Positions 25,801 to 33,813 of a DNA stretch of 64,000 nt are shown piece after piece. The notes under the pieces are model-generated. The model was not told the DNA's origin, ran no database searches, and was given only the letters and a program-made list of their open reading frames with translations. Positions within the stretch are counted from its first letter, which is position 1. Each line of letters starts with the position of its first letter. Made by a program: the position numbers and the translations under genes. Origin of the DNA: Prinia subflava (lineage: Eukaryota > Chordata > Aves > Passeriformes > Cisticolidae); assembly GCF_021018805.1 (NCBI RefSeq), contig NC_086253.1:9116735-9180734 (forward strand), written 5' to 3'.

Positions 25801-28407
25801 GGTCAGGCACTTGCATGTACTGTGGCACAAAATTTCAGAATGCCTTGGATGAAGCATGTCAGATAAGATAGTATCTTTCAAAAGATAGATAGGAAGGTAT
25901 ATGGAAAAAGGGAATTAAATAGGAAATGGAAGCCCCTGCTCAGGTCTGCTTTGAAAGCCTTGAAAGTTTCTCATTTTTTCTTGGCTCTCAATTTGATCGA
26001 ATGAAATTAGTTCTCTGTCGATGAAAATATTGCCACTCTATATCAGTATGGGGGGAACCTCAGTGACAGAAACCATGTTGTTAACTGTGGTGTGAATCCT
26101 GAATCAGCTCCTTCATCCTCCCCTTCCTGCTGCTGTTGATGCAGGCAGATCAGCTGCTGTGCAAGTGCATTAAGAAGCTCCTTGTGCTTTGCAGGGTCAC
26201 ACCTAACACAAAACTGGCTTTTGGGAGCTCAAGGGTTTAAACCTGGGATAGTGACAGCTGTCTTGGGGTAGGGACAACTTTGTGTGTGTAGAGAACAGGC
26301 CTGAATCCTGGCAACTGTGATTTTAGATGTAATTCAGTTGTTTAAAGCCCTCAGACCTCAGAGGGCTGTGCAGCCCTTCAGAGGGCCCTCAATGGGCTGG
26401 AGAGATGGGCAGAGAGGAACCTTCTGAAATTCAGCAAGGGCAAATGCAGGGGCCTGGGGAGGAACAACCCCATGGAGCAGCACAGGCTGGGGGCTGCCCT
26501 GCTGGAAGGCAGCTCTGCAGAGAAGGACCTGCGGGTCCTGGTGGACACAAGCTGTCCATGGGCCAGCAGGGTGTCCTTGTGGCTAAGAAGGACCTGGGAG
26601 TCCTGGTGGACACAAGCTGTCCATGGGCCAGCAGGGTGTCCTTGTGGCTAAGAAGGACCTGGGGATCCTGGTGGACACAAGCTGTCCCTGGGCCAGCAGG
26701 GTGTCCCTGTGGCTAAGAAGGACCTGGGGGTCCTGGTGGACACAAGCTGTCCATGGGCCAGCAGGGTGTCCCTGTGGCTAAGAAGGACCTGGGGGTCCTG
26801 GTGGACACAAGCTGTCCGTGGGCCAGCAGTGTGTCCCTGTGGCTAAGAAGGACCTGGGGGTCCTGGTGGACACAAGCTGTCCATGGGCCAGCAGGGTGTC
26901 CCTGTGGCTAAGAAGGACCTGGGGGTCCTGGTGGACACAAGCTGTCCATGGGCCAGCCGTGTGTCCCTGTGGCTAAGAAGGCCAGTGGAGCCCTGGGGTG
27001 CGTTGGGAGGAGCAGGGCCAGCAGGTGAAGGAGGTGATCCTGCCCCTCTGCTCAGCCCTGGTGAGACACATCTGCAGTGCTGTGTGCAGCTCTGGGCTCC
27101 TCAGGACAAGGAGCTCCAGCAAATAACTCCTGAGTTGGTTTGGAGAATGTCTCTTAGGAGGAAAGAATCAGGGAACTGGGCCTGTGCAGCCTCGAAAACA
27201 AACAGCTGAGAGGAGACCTCAGCAATGTTTATAAATATCTAAAGAGAGGGTGACAGAGGATGGAGTCAGGCTCTGCTCAGTGGTGCTGAGCTATAGAACA
27301 CAAGGAAATGGGCAGGAATCAGTGAATTCAGGCAGTTCCACCTGAATATGAGGAAGAACTTCTTTACTGGTCTGACTGGGACAGGCTGTGCAGAGAGGGT
27401 GTGGGGTCTCCCTCACTGGAGATATTCAAGAACCATCTGGACACAGTCCTGTGCCATGTGCCCTGGGATGACCTTGCCTGAGCAGTGCAGTGGGACAAGA
27501 TGCCCCACTGGGTCCCTTCCAGCCTGACCTGTCCTGTGATTTGGTGATTCTGCAAAGTTTTTTCTTTTATTCTTGTCCTCTAAACTGTGGCCCACAATTG
27601 CTCTGTTGCAGTTCAGGACAATGAACTGCAAATTCAAATAATCCTTTACTAGTCTGCTAGAATTAAGCCCCTAGCCAAGTAAAAATCCTATCTCGCCAGG
27701 GTCTTGAAGACCAGTTCAACTGAACTTCAGTTTTTGTTCTAGAGGTGTACAAAATTAGACTAAGTAGTTATTTTTAATGGAGTCTTTTTAAAAACTCTGA
27801 ATATTTTTAATGGAGTCTTTTTAAAAACTCTGAAAAAATCTACATTAAGACAGATAGATGTTAATATTTCAGATTTATCTTTGAGATCTGGTGTTTAGTT
27901 ACCTACATAGTACATCAGTAAGTCTCTTTGGTGGGTGAATATCCCAGTTGGCTACCATTAGGGCCTCAGAGAAGCTTGCAATATTGAAAACTGCTAGAAG
28001 ATATATAACTCCTGTTTTGTGTTTTTATGTTTTTAATTCCTCTGTTAGGTGCAAACAGAAAGAAAAATGATTCCCAAGGGACTTCAGGAAGCTCCTGTGA
28101 GCAGGCCTCTCACAAGGCAAAGCCCAGCAGAAGCTTTAACCCTCCTGGTGTGAGGGGGAACCCTGGATTGGAGCTCCCTGTGAACAGGATAATCGACGTG
28201 GATGGGGTCAAGCTGGATGACTCTGGCACACGCTGTGACGATTCTGAAGGGAACCTCAGCTTTGAAGGTTACATCTCTGAGCTGAGATCTTGCCAAGGGA
28301 GGATGAGGACTGGAGTTTACAGGATGTCAGAACTTCCATCCCTGATTGCTGTGAAGAGTGAGAAGAATAAGGCCACTGAGAATCAGTATAAAGCTACTTT
28401 TGTTTAG
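1678..28407 (+). CDS. RGS12: RGS12, 3' half of the gene (eleven coding exons, spliced)
   Basis: RGS12 is a large intracellular scaffold and GTPase-activating protein for Gi/o alpha subunits. The family order is PDZ, PTB, RGS, two Ras-binding domains and GoLoco. The exons seen are 1678-1857, 3084-3237, 4441-4517, 6207-6407, 7194-7267, 9429-9555, 10514-10610, 12033-12100, 12622-12775, 15383-15961 and 28049-28407. Every junction is GT-AG and phases match throughout, giving 2070 nt, that is 689 codons plus a stop. The visible part starts at the last helices of the RGS domain, so roughly the N-terminal half lies upstream of the window. RGS14 is the closest paralogue with RGS-RBD-RBD-GoLoco. The linker sequence, the ATFV terminus and HGFAC next door favour RGS12. 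The introns hold no rival gene. Confidence 0.96.
1858..3083 (+). other. RGS12: RGS12 intron
   Basis: I see nothing but AT-rich intron sequence here. The acceptor at the 3' end (TTTTGGTGATAG) has a poor pyrimidine tract, so recognition of the next exon may need help from exonic purine-rich elements, which that exon has in plenty. Confidence 0.8.
3084..3237 (+). CDS. RGS12: RGS12 exon: basic/acidic linker between RGS and RBD
   Basis: The 154-nt exon opens with [15 protein letters not shown], passes an acidic [11 protein letters not shown] stretch and continues with [19 protein letters not shown]. It opens in phase 0 and closes in phase 1 before a good donor GTGAGT. This is the charged inter-domain linker of RGS12. 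Serines in R/K-x-x-S contexts (for example SKS, GKS) are possible kinase sites, which is inference. No folded domain is visible. Purine-rich composition (GAAGAGTCAGGAGAGGAGG) may act as a splicing enhancer for its weak acceptor. Confidence 0.93.
3238..4440 (+). other. RGS12: RGS12 intron
   Basis: Intron sequence with no exon, repeat or element that I can name. It ends in a good acceptor (GCCCCAACAG). Confidence 0.8.
4441..4517 (+). CDS. RGS12: RGS12 exon: Ser-rich linker
   Basis: This small 77-nt exon completes a split Asp codon and reads [20 protein letters not shown] before TASLDL. It contains RRES, a match to the basophilic (PKA-type) consensus R-R-x-S; use of that site is inference. It enters in phase 1 and leaves in phase 0 (donor GTAATG). 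It matches the Ser-rich segment just before the first Ras-binding domain of RGS12. Because it changes phase, skipping it would shift the frame. Confidence 0.93.
4518..6206 (+). other. RGS12: RGS12 intron
   Basis: AT-rich intron. The 62-codon open frame on the minus strand at 4789-4977 shows no domain and is taken as chance. The acceptor is TTTTTCCTCTCCAG, strong. Confidence 0.8.
6207..6407 (+). CDS. RGS12: RGS12 exon: first Ras-binding domain, N-terminal part
   Basis: The exon is 201 nt, phase 0 to phase 0. After [18 protein letters not shown] it enters a ubiquitin-like [22 protein letters not shown], then [16 protein letters not shown] and LFLVGGDK. Beta1-beta2 carry the basic and hydrophobic positions used for Ras contact in Raf-type RBDs, and the [10 protein letters not shown] segment is the main helix. 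In RGS12 and RGS14 the tandem RBDs bind activated Ras or Rap and Raf kinases. The donor GTACTG is weak and the frame stays open into the intron as far as 6641. A symmetric exon inside one domain means skipping would keep the frame but break the fold. Confidence 0.95.
6408..7193 (+). other. RGS12: RGS12 intron inside RBD1
   Basis: The first 234 nt stay open in the exon frame, ending at the stop at 6639-6641. The reading ([16 protein letters not shown] and onward) resembles no RBD, so I treat it as intron. The acceptor is GTGCTGTGTAG. Confidence 0.75.
7194..7267 (+). CDS. RGS12: RGS12 exon: end of RBD1
   Basis: The 74-nt exon reads [20 protein letters not shown] then RTLFR, with the last Arg split over the junction (CG|G). 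It enters in phase 0 and leaves in phase 2 with a good donor GTAAGA. The sequence [10 protein letters not shown] is the last strands of the first Ras-binding domain and is nearly invariant among RGS12 proteins as I know them. It leads straight into the second RBD in the next exon. Confidence 0.95.
7268..9428 (+). other. RGS12: RGS12 intron between RBD1 and RBD2
   Basis: AT-rich intron of about 2.2 kb. It holds a perfect short inverted repeat at 8938-8974 (separate entry). Open frames at 8248-8460 and 9022-9246 show no domain. The acceptor is TGCTGTGTTTCAG. Confidence 0.8.
8938..8974. repeat. Inverted repeat, 13-bp perfect arms, 11-nt loop
   Basis: TTTTAAGCAGACT at 8938-8950 is the exact reverse complement of AGTCTGCTTAAAA at 8962-8974, with an 11-nt spacer. 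One bulged A allows a further AAT/ATT pairing outside. It lies in an RGS12 intron, so the pre-mRNA could form a small hairpin. The stem is shorter than a typical microRNA precursor, and no function is known to me. Confidence 0.85.
9429..9555 (+). CDS. RGS12: RGS12 exon: second Ras-binding domain
   Basis: The 127-nt exon reads [20 protein letters not shown] then [20 protein letters not shown] and ARL. This is the second ubiquitin-like Ras-binding fold: first strands INRSVGLKA, basic KPTKP, and the helix [11 protein letters not shown]. It enters in phase 2 and leaves in phase 0 with a consensus donor GTAAGT. The tandem RBDs let RGS12 link Ras, Raf and MEK to G-protein signals; this is known of the family and not shown here. 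Confidence 0.96.
9556..10513 (+). other. RGS12: RGS12 intron inside RBD2
   Basis: Intron sequence without other features. It includes a T-rich run near 10262-10290 and ends in a purine-interrupted, fairly weak acceptor (GATCCGACTTTAG). Confidence 0.8.
10514..10610 (+). CDS. RGS12: RGS12 exon: end of RBD2
   Basis: The 97-nt exon reads [20 protein letters not shown] then [29 protein letters not shown] forms the last strands of the second Ras-binding domain. It enters in phase 0 and leaves in phase 1 before a consensus donor GTAAGT. The charged end EKEPSKGR begins the linker toward GoLoco. Confidence 0.95.
10611..12032 (+). other. RGS12: RGS12 intron
   Basis: AT-rich intron with no exon or repeat that I can name. 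Minus-strand open frames at 11165-11416 and 11690-11884 show no domain. The acceptor is CAATGTTTACAG. Confidence 0.8.
12033..12100 (+). CDS. RGS12: RGS12 exon: basic Ser-rich linker
   Basis: This 68-nt exon reads [20 protein letters not shown] then GST. It enters in phase 1, leaves in phase 0 and has a consensus donor GTAAGT. The composition fits the flexible segment between RBD2 and GoLoco. NAT is a formal N-glycosylation sequon but is irrelevant for a cytosolic protein. Confidence 0.9.
12101..12621 (+). other. RGS12: RGS12 intron
   Basis: A short intron of 521 nt with nothing else visible. The acceptor is CTTTCCTTCTAATGCAG. Confidence 0.85.
12622..12775 (+). CDS. RGS12: RGS12 exon: basic region before GoLoco
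   Basis: The 154-nt exon reads [20 protein letters not shown], then [20 protein letters not shown] and [11 protein letters not shown]. It is strongly basic until the acidic LDEAE, which joins the GoLoco motif in the next exon. It enters in phase 0 and leaves in phase 1 (donor GTATGT). LSKRED and KIGKK are well conserved in RGS12 as I know it. Confidence 0.94.
12776..15382 (+). other. RGS12: RGS12 intron before GoLoco exon
   Basis: About 2.6 kb of AT-rich intron. No repeat is recognisable. Its last 163 nt stay open in the frame of the next exon, with an in-frame ATG at 15250 (see findings). The acceptor is TTTTTCCCCAATAG. Confidence 0.8.
15383..15961 (+). CDS. RGS12: RGS12 exon: GoLoco motif and Pro/Ser-rich tail
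   Basis: The exon is 579 nt, phase 1 to phase 1. It opens with [13 protein letters not shown] and [18 protein letters not shown], the GoLoco motif. The DQR triad supplies the arginine that reaches the nucleotide of Gi-alpha-GDP and blocks GDP release. The rest is unstructured: Ser/Pro-rich, with [18 protein letters not shown], a VWKRQSREL segment, an acidic [15 protein letters not shown] and a polyproline run [12 protein letters not shown]. The donor GTAATC at 15962 is weak, and a second in-phase donor GTATTT lies at 16001. If neither is used the frame runs on to the stop at 16015-16017. The GC content is higher than in the flanking introns. Confidence 0.96.
15962..16017 (+). CDS. RGS12: RGS12 short-isoform C-terminus (read-through of the donor)
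   Basis: If the donor at 15962 is ignored, the protein gains [18 protein letters not shown] minus the shared first base and ends at TAA 16015-16017, for 588 visible residues. RGS12 is known to have short and long C-terminal forms, and the SRF ending agrees with my memory of a mammalian short form. The product lacks the PDZ ligand. This part of the exon is not used in the long form. Confidence 0.75.
16018..17540 (+). other. RGS12: Putative 3' UTR of the short RGS12 form
   Basis: If the short form is made, this AT-rich stretch is its 3' UTR. AATAAA hexamers stand at 16510-16515, 16535-16540 and 17514-17519. A Pumilio-type element TGTAAATA is at 17023-17030 and a TGCATG (RBFOX-type) element at 17377-17382. 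The 3' end is not proven; for the long form the same bases are intron. Confidence 0.45.
17514..17519 (+). terminator. RGS12: Candidate polyadenylation signal AATAAA
   Basis: AATAAA here is followed within about 50 nt by a T-rich stretch (TTTTAAGCTTTCATTTTCTTC), the usual arrangement of a cleavage site. It would end the short RGS12 transcript. Earlier hexamers at 16510 and 16535 compete. Confidence 0.4.
19033..19050. repeat. (AT)9 microsatellite
   Basis: A pure AT dinucleotide run, with looser TATATAAATAT sequence before it. It is likely length-variable. Confidence 0.9.
19547..19580. repeat. (TTTG)n simple repeat
   Basis: About four TTTG units follow a T run, then a degenerate T-rich stretch. 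Simple tetranucleotide repeat. Confidence 0.85.
20479..20500. repeat. (AAAC)5 simple repeat
   Basis: Five AAAC units at the end of an A/C-rich stretch beginning near 20449. It accounts for the odd lysine/asparagine-rich and leucine/phenylalanine-rich open frames on the two strands here. Confidence 0.9.
26350..27553 (+). mobile_element. CR1 LINE copy, 5'-truncated, intact 3' end
   Basis: The block matches CR1 landmarks in order: GGGCTGGAGAGATGGGCAGA, GAGGAAC, GGGGAGGAACAACCCCATGG, GGCTGGGGGCTG, a GGACACAAGCTGTCCATGGG block, GTGATCCTGCCCCTCTGCTC, CCACCTGAATATGAGGAAGA, CTTCTTTACTG, TGGAGATATTCAAGAACC, and a 3' end GTGATTTGGTGATTCTGC. It covers the 3' end of ORF2 and the 3' UTR of CR1 and cannot code. 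An internal 65-bp unit is repeated seven times (separate entry). The 5' edge is uncertain by some tens of bases. CR1 makes no clear target duplication. Confidence 0.9.
26522..26976 (+). repeat. Minisatellite: seven copies of a 65-bp unit inside CR1
   Basis: Copies begin with GAAGGACCTG at 26522, 26587, 26652, 26717, 26782, 26847 and 26912, each exactly 65 bp apart; at 26977 the sequence returns to the ordinary CR1 text (GAAGGCCAGTGG). Copies differ by only a few substitutions, such as GGGAGTCC/GGGATCC/GGGGGTCC, CCATGG/CCCTGG/CCGTGG, and GTCCTTG/GTCCCTG. Unit 1 keeps CGGGTCC. The boundary unit GAAG[GAC/GCC] shows that the repeat arose by tandem duplication between two short similar CR1 words. 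Confidence 0.97.
27769..27834 (+). repeat. Perfect 33-bp tandem duplication
   Basis: The 33 bases 27769-27801 are repeated without a mismatch at 27802-27834. The unit contains TTTTTAATGGAGTC and TTTAAAAACTCTGAA. It lies about 210 bp before the last RGS12 exon. Identity implies a recent event. Confidence 0.97.
28049..28407 (+). CDS. RGS12: RGS12 last exon: long-form C-terminus with PDZ ligand
   Basis: The exon opens after TTCCTCTGTTAG, completes a Gly codon (G|GT) and reads [16 protein letters not shown] and on to [25 protein letters not shown] and finally [11 protein letters not shown] before TAG at 28405-28407. ATFV fits the A/S-T-x-L/V C-terminal ligand class recognised by the RGS12 PDZ domain, so the long form may bind its own PDZ or another RGS12 molecule. 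The phase fits the donor at 15962 and also the one at 16001. 119 codons including stop. The middle ([15 protein letters not shown]) is well ordered in composition compared with the flanking Ser-rich parts. Confidence 0.93.
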
Positions 28408-28700
28408 ATCTCTGTTTTTAATTAAACTTTCTGGTATATTGCTTGGCATCAGCAGCAATGAAGACATGTCTATAGAGACATGTTTCTGCAAGGTATACGT
28501 GGTTTTAAATATCCACTTGCCTTCAAAGAGCCTGCTAAAGACCATCACTTCTGATATGAGTTGGAAGCCCTAGAATGAAAAAAAAAGTATTCCAATGAAA
28601 GTATTGACCTATTTGGTTTTGCTTTTTCTCCATTTCTGTATTATTTTTCCTGGGATGATTCCATTGAACAGTGCAATTAAAATTATGATTTCAACCCCTA
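28408..28700 (+). other. RGS12: Putative 3' UTR of the long RGS12 form
   Basis: AT-rich sequence directly after the stop. Variant poly(A) hexamers ATTAAA are at 28421-28426 (too close to the stop to be likely) and 28676-28681 (followed by T-rich TTTTTTC sequence). No canonical AATAAA is seen in the first kilobase, so the true 3' end is open. Confidence 0.35.
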
Positions 28701-31700
28701 CCCTTCTTGTATTTTTTCAAGACAAACTTACTTTAAAATCCCCTGACCAAACTATTTATTTAAGATTAATTTCAGTTTAATCTTCTAATGGTTTTCCCTT
28801 GTCTTCAGGATTCTCTGTGTTTTAGTAGATTTTTGAAGTGTAAGTAAAATCAGTTACTGGTGTAAAAAAGATGAGGAATATTTTCTTAATATCTTCCTGT
28901 CTGTCTCATAGCATTTGGGAAGAGGTCCAAGTGGAATTCAGTCTTGTCCAATGCATTACCTGGATATATGCAATAAGACCATTGTTATACAAGCAGCAAG
29001 AAGCAAAAACAACAATGACAAACCAACAAAAGCAAAAAAAACCCCACACCCAACAAATCAAAAAACCCCAAACAAATCAAAATTGTGGATTTCCTGTGCT
29101 GGGAATGGTAGCTGCTCTCATAGCCAACACTGGTGATGTTTCCATACCAGAGATGTATATCTAATTACACAGTGGTGTGATGGTCATTGGCTCCCTCCTC
29201 ATCACTGCTCTCAGTGCCTTTTACTTTGGGGAAAGGTAATTTTGTTGTTGCTCTTCTGATAAGGGTCCAGTGCCTCTCATTCTTCTTCTTGTTCATTTTA
29301 GTTTCAGTTCCTTTTCTAGCCTTATGGTTATGGTGGGGTTTTGATAAGGAAAATATGTTTAAGACTGCTGAACATGTTGGTTTTGCCACCTGCTCCTTTT
29401 CCTCCATTACCAATTCTTCAGGAGAGTTTATAAGCCTGGATGTGCACAAGGGTACACGAAGAATTCAGAGTGTTGGACATCTGCTCATCAGATTGAGTGG
29501 ATATAGAGAGACTTCTGGGGGTTCACTGCTTTGAAATTTTTGTGAGACGTAAAGAGTCATGCTGCATATCTCCTGGACAGCAGATCCACACAGGCAATAG
29601 GTGTAAATCAAGGTAAATATTGATTAATTCCTCTTTCTCTGCTCCTAAAGCATACCAAGAATCATGAATTTTGTGAATAGCTGAGAATGCTGGATGCTGT
29701 CACTCAGATTTTTAAACTCAAAGGTCATACAGATCATACAAATGTATGATTTTTGTAATCATAAATTAAGATTCCTAAAGCTTAATGCTTAAGTGTTACA
29801 TCAAATACTCCAGTAAGATTAGGGGATGCAACACCCATTAGCTTTAATATTTTATTTTTTTCTACTGGCAAGTGATTTTGCTTTTGATATTGTGGAAAAA
29901 TCCTTGTTGACATTAGACTCAACTCAGTGTGGGCCCGAATGAAGATATATGCTGTGAAAATAGCTGTACTTTTTAAAATTTTCAAGCTTTAAACTAATTT
30001 TAGAGTCATGATAAAATTATGTGATGTAATGATACTGGAGATTTGGGAAACACAGCAGACAGAACATAGCCCAGTGATGTGAAAATACTTAAATATTTAT
30101 GTATTTTTAAAATTTTGTTGGGTTTGTTTGTTTGGTTTGGCTCTTTTGTAGTATTTTGCTAGCAGCTCTCCTTGAGCAGATTTTTTTTTGCACAGATAAA
30201 TGGATAAATGGCCATAATTTTTTCCTATCTTTTGGAAAATTATTAGCTTTGTTCTAATCAAAACTAAAATTACAGCAGTCAAACTCAAGAGAAGGCTTTT
30301 TGACCTGGGATACGCTTTGCACTGTTTTTGTGTCTTTGAAAATAAAATCCTAACATCTGAGAGATATATCTTGAAATTCAAATGTAATCATTACAGTATT
30401 TGATTAATCTCTGATCAGTAGTTTAGATAAAACAAGGTTGCTTATCTTGAATTGTGCAAGGGCACTTAAGTGACTTGGAGTGAGCAATACAGAATTCTTC
30501 ATCTGGAAAAAGGGACAGCTGAGGGGAGATGCAATAACAGCTGAAAAACCTTGAGTGCCGTGGAGAGGGGGATTGACTTTCACACTCCCTTCTAATGCAA
30601 GGGTAAGGGGTCTCATCAGATGAAGCTGAGAGAAGCCAGGTGTAAATCAAAGAAATGTTTTTCTGCCCTCTCCTGTTTTCTTTCCCCAAGCTGCTGGGCA
30701 CAGAAAAACAAGCAAATGGAGGTGCTTTTCTTAAACTGTGAGTGTAACAAAATGGATTTGACTGTATCGATGTTCGAAGGGAATTTGACAGCATGGGAGT
30801 CAAGCTGTGTGCAGAAAATGAAGGATGTGAAAGAATGGAGTTTTCTTTAACATAGAGAAAACTCCTGGCATAATGCCTGGAAATCCTGTAAACAAAGGGA
30901 CATGGGAAAATCTGTTTCTCCCCATGCCACACTGTCATACCAGTTAATTTAAAAGATTGTTTAAAAGAATGCTTCTTAGCTAGAACTAATAGAAATGAAT
31001 TCCTTAGGCTTCAAAATCATTAATAATATTAGCTTTCCTTTCAATATCTGGCAGAATATAAAAGCTAAACTGGCTGGAATCAGGAGTTAATAAAAAGGAA
31101 TGTGGGCAGCCTGTCTCTGGCTGATGGTTTCAATATTTTACCAGGGATGTGGTCTAGTTTTAATTATTGTGTGACTTTATAATACAGTTTTAAATTGCTT
31201 CCTCATACTGTGATTTAGACTACAAATCAAATCTTCTTACAGTTAAAACTCAGCCTAATTCAAGCCCTGCTTGATAACTTGATCCTTTATCTTGCCAGCT
31301 AGTCCCTAAAGGTAATTGAATTCCAGCTTGCTTTATTTCTCTTTTATTTTTCCCAGTTTTCTGTGTAAAAACTCCACTTCTGAAGAGTTACTCTTGTGTC
31401 TTCCTAATCCCATGATGATAAATAAAAGGGGTTTTCCATCCTTTTAGGTGGAAGAGGGAGATCTAATGACCTGTGTCAGTACTCAAATCTGACACTGTAA
31501 CAAGTGATATAAAAAAACCTCCAATCCCAACACTCAGAAAATCCTGCAGCATTCCAAATCTTATTTAATGTAGCAGTTGTCTTATATTTCACTTGTTGTC
31601 ATGGTATCTGATTTTCAGTTGTAGTGGTTTCAGCCTCATTGGTTCCAAAAGTCACGGTTTTGTTGTGGTTTAATTTTAAAGGCTTTGTGAAGAATAGAAA

Positions 31701-33748
31701 GTACACATATAGCCAAACTTGCAACGAGACTTCACCCGTAGGATTACTGTAGTTTTGTGCCTTGTCAACAAGTTTGTGATATAATCCACATGCAAAATAA
31801 ATCACTGATTAGTTCTGGGGGACTGTGTGACAAAGAACTGAGGGGTTATGAAGACATAAACAGGGTTTGCAAAGAGACTTTGGAAGAGCTTTAGTGCTCC
31901 GTGGGGAAGAGCCAATACCTGGCTGTACTGTCCATTCTGTGCCCCTGGAAATCTTCTGGGGGCTGTTTAATGTCCTTCAAAGGTGCTGTGTCCTTCTGGC
32001 ACTACTCCTCTGCCTGCAAGTTTTGGTTTCTGTGTGCCTTTGTTGTAGCCTGAATTGCATTATTCCTGCTTCTCTTCTGATGCTGGAATTTAATGTTCTT
32101 AACAGAAATCTTCTAGAAGACGTGGCTCAGCTGGCAGCCTCCTTGTCTCATTGTAGTACAGATAAATAGGAGTTGGGAGCATATATTTATTTTTTGGAAG
32201 TAGCTTGATTTTTGCCACAAAACTGAAATCCTTGCCAGTAGTTGTCTCTCAGCAGTGGAGCTGCTGCTCACCCCAGCCCTCTCCATCACAGATTTGACAG
32301 CAAATACTGTCATTTGAAATGGTCTCTCCTGAGGTACTTGGTAGCTGGGACACAGGGAGAGTGTGTGTGGCAGTGTGATGCAAATTTTCACAATTTCTCA
32401 AAGATTTTGAGAAGTTTCCAAAGGTCCTTATCGAGGGCTGTGAGAAGCCAAAACAGGTCTGAGGCACCTCCCAGTTCCCAACACAGCTCGGTGACTTGGG
32501 TTAGGAAATGACCCCATTTTCTGCATGGACAGGCAGATTTCCAAGCTTTGTGGGGTTGTAGCAAACCTGTGTGACAACAGAGTTGCTCTGTGGATAGTGT
32601 GGGTGTTTACCCTGCAGCAAAACAAGTGCCACATCCAAGTGCCTCTCTCTGTGCTCTTGGAATAGCATCCCAAGTTTAGCATTGGGGAGGGATGAAGACC
32701 CGTGAGATTTGTGACCCCTAATCCAATGCCACTTAAAATACAGGAAAAGCTTTAATTGACTTATCAAAATTCTTTTCTATAGACCAACTGTCTCTTTTAG
32801 CTGGGTTACTTTTGATTTTTTCCAGAAAAAAAACCTGGTGAGAAGTGCTGGATGATCACATTTGTAAATCCCGCCTGCATTACTCAAAATATTGGCAAAT
32901 CCAAGATGTTGCATATGAACCAACATGCTTTCTGAACTGAAAGATAAGAAAATTGTTTACATTTTTTGTCCCAATTGATAAATCTGTTGTACCGTCTAAA
33001 ATGCTGCTGTACAGAATTTGATTAGTATCCTTGTCTTATTTGTGGTTTGTCTTTAATTATCTATATGATCAGTTCCTAATATGAAAAAGCACCTTGGTTT
33101 TCTTTCTCATCTCTTGTCTCCCCAAAGTATTAAGAAATCCTGTGCTGCACAATAATGTTTATAGAATCTTAAGTGTGTCAAACTCATTAGACTGTTGATT
33201 GTGTATGTAGTAAGTAAATAATTTATGCCACTAGAGCTAATAATGTTTAATTGATATTTAATTTCAATGTAGGGAAAAGATGTGAAAAATATTTTTTCAG
33301 TTATTTTGGGACCTGCTGCAATTTAGATATTACAATTTAAATGGAAGTATGAGACAACATAAAAATCACATGCATTTTATTAGATTCTGCAAAGATATCT
33401 TCTTAAACCTAGCCTACATAAAGAAATTCCTGTAAAAGAGGATCGTTAAGAATTCTTGCCAAATATTTATATACCTTAAAAATAGCTCATCCTCTGGAAT
33501 TTAATAATAGTAGGGTATGTTTTTAGCCTTTAATTATTTCCTTTTGCTCTATTCTAGCAACACAAAGGGATTGCAAGCCTGAATAGCCAAATGTTTTCCA
33601 GGTACAGTGTAATCCTCCTCTGGCTTCTTGTCTGCATACTCTTGGTGTGTTGTCTGGCTGTGTGTGGTGGTCTGAGGGGATCAGTGCATCAGAACTGCTC
33701 TGCCCCTGCTGCTAGCACTGCTAAAGTATACAGATGTTCTGTCTACCA

Positions 33749-33813
33749 GAGAGAGATAGATGAGAGAGAGAGAGAGAGAAAGAAAGAAAAAGAAGAAAAA
33801 GAGAAAAAGGAGG
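33749..33813. repeat. (GA)n / homopurine tract
   Basis: A GAGAGAT start turns at 33762 into 52 uninterrupted purines (GA repeats, then GAAA and GAAAA units). Long homopurine-homopyrimidine tracts with partial mirror symmetry can form triplex DNA. Confidence 0.9.

Larger units (their letters stand above)
17541..28048 (+). other. RGS12: Rest of the long last RGS12 intron
   Basis: The complete intron from 15962 to 28048 is about 12.1 kb, the longest of the gene in this window. It holds simple repeats (AT run 19033-19050, TTTG run near 19547-19566, AAAC run 20479-20500), a CR1 element with an internal minisatellite (26350-27553) and a 33-bp perfect tandem duplication (27769-27834). Otherwise I see no exon. 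Open frames such as 25495-25881 (-) and 20369-20683 (+) show no domain. Confidence 0.75.

Noticed and set aside
26405..27209. Repetitive plus-strand frames of 103 and 108 codons with a repeated [17 protein letters not shown] text
   Set aside because: They are translations of the 65-bp minisatellite inside CR1. The unit length is not a multiple of three, so the repeated peptide appears in changing frames and is not a gene.
1678..28407. RGS14 instead of RGS12
   Set aside because: The domain order is shared, but the long Ser-rich linker, the ATFV last exon and the HGFAC neighbour agree with RGS12.
30423..30938. 171-codon minus-strand frame in the intergenic region
   Set aside because: Ser/Pro/Cys-rich text with no domain, no neighbouring exon and no promoter that I can see; treated as chance.
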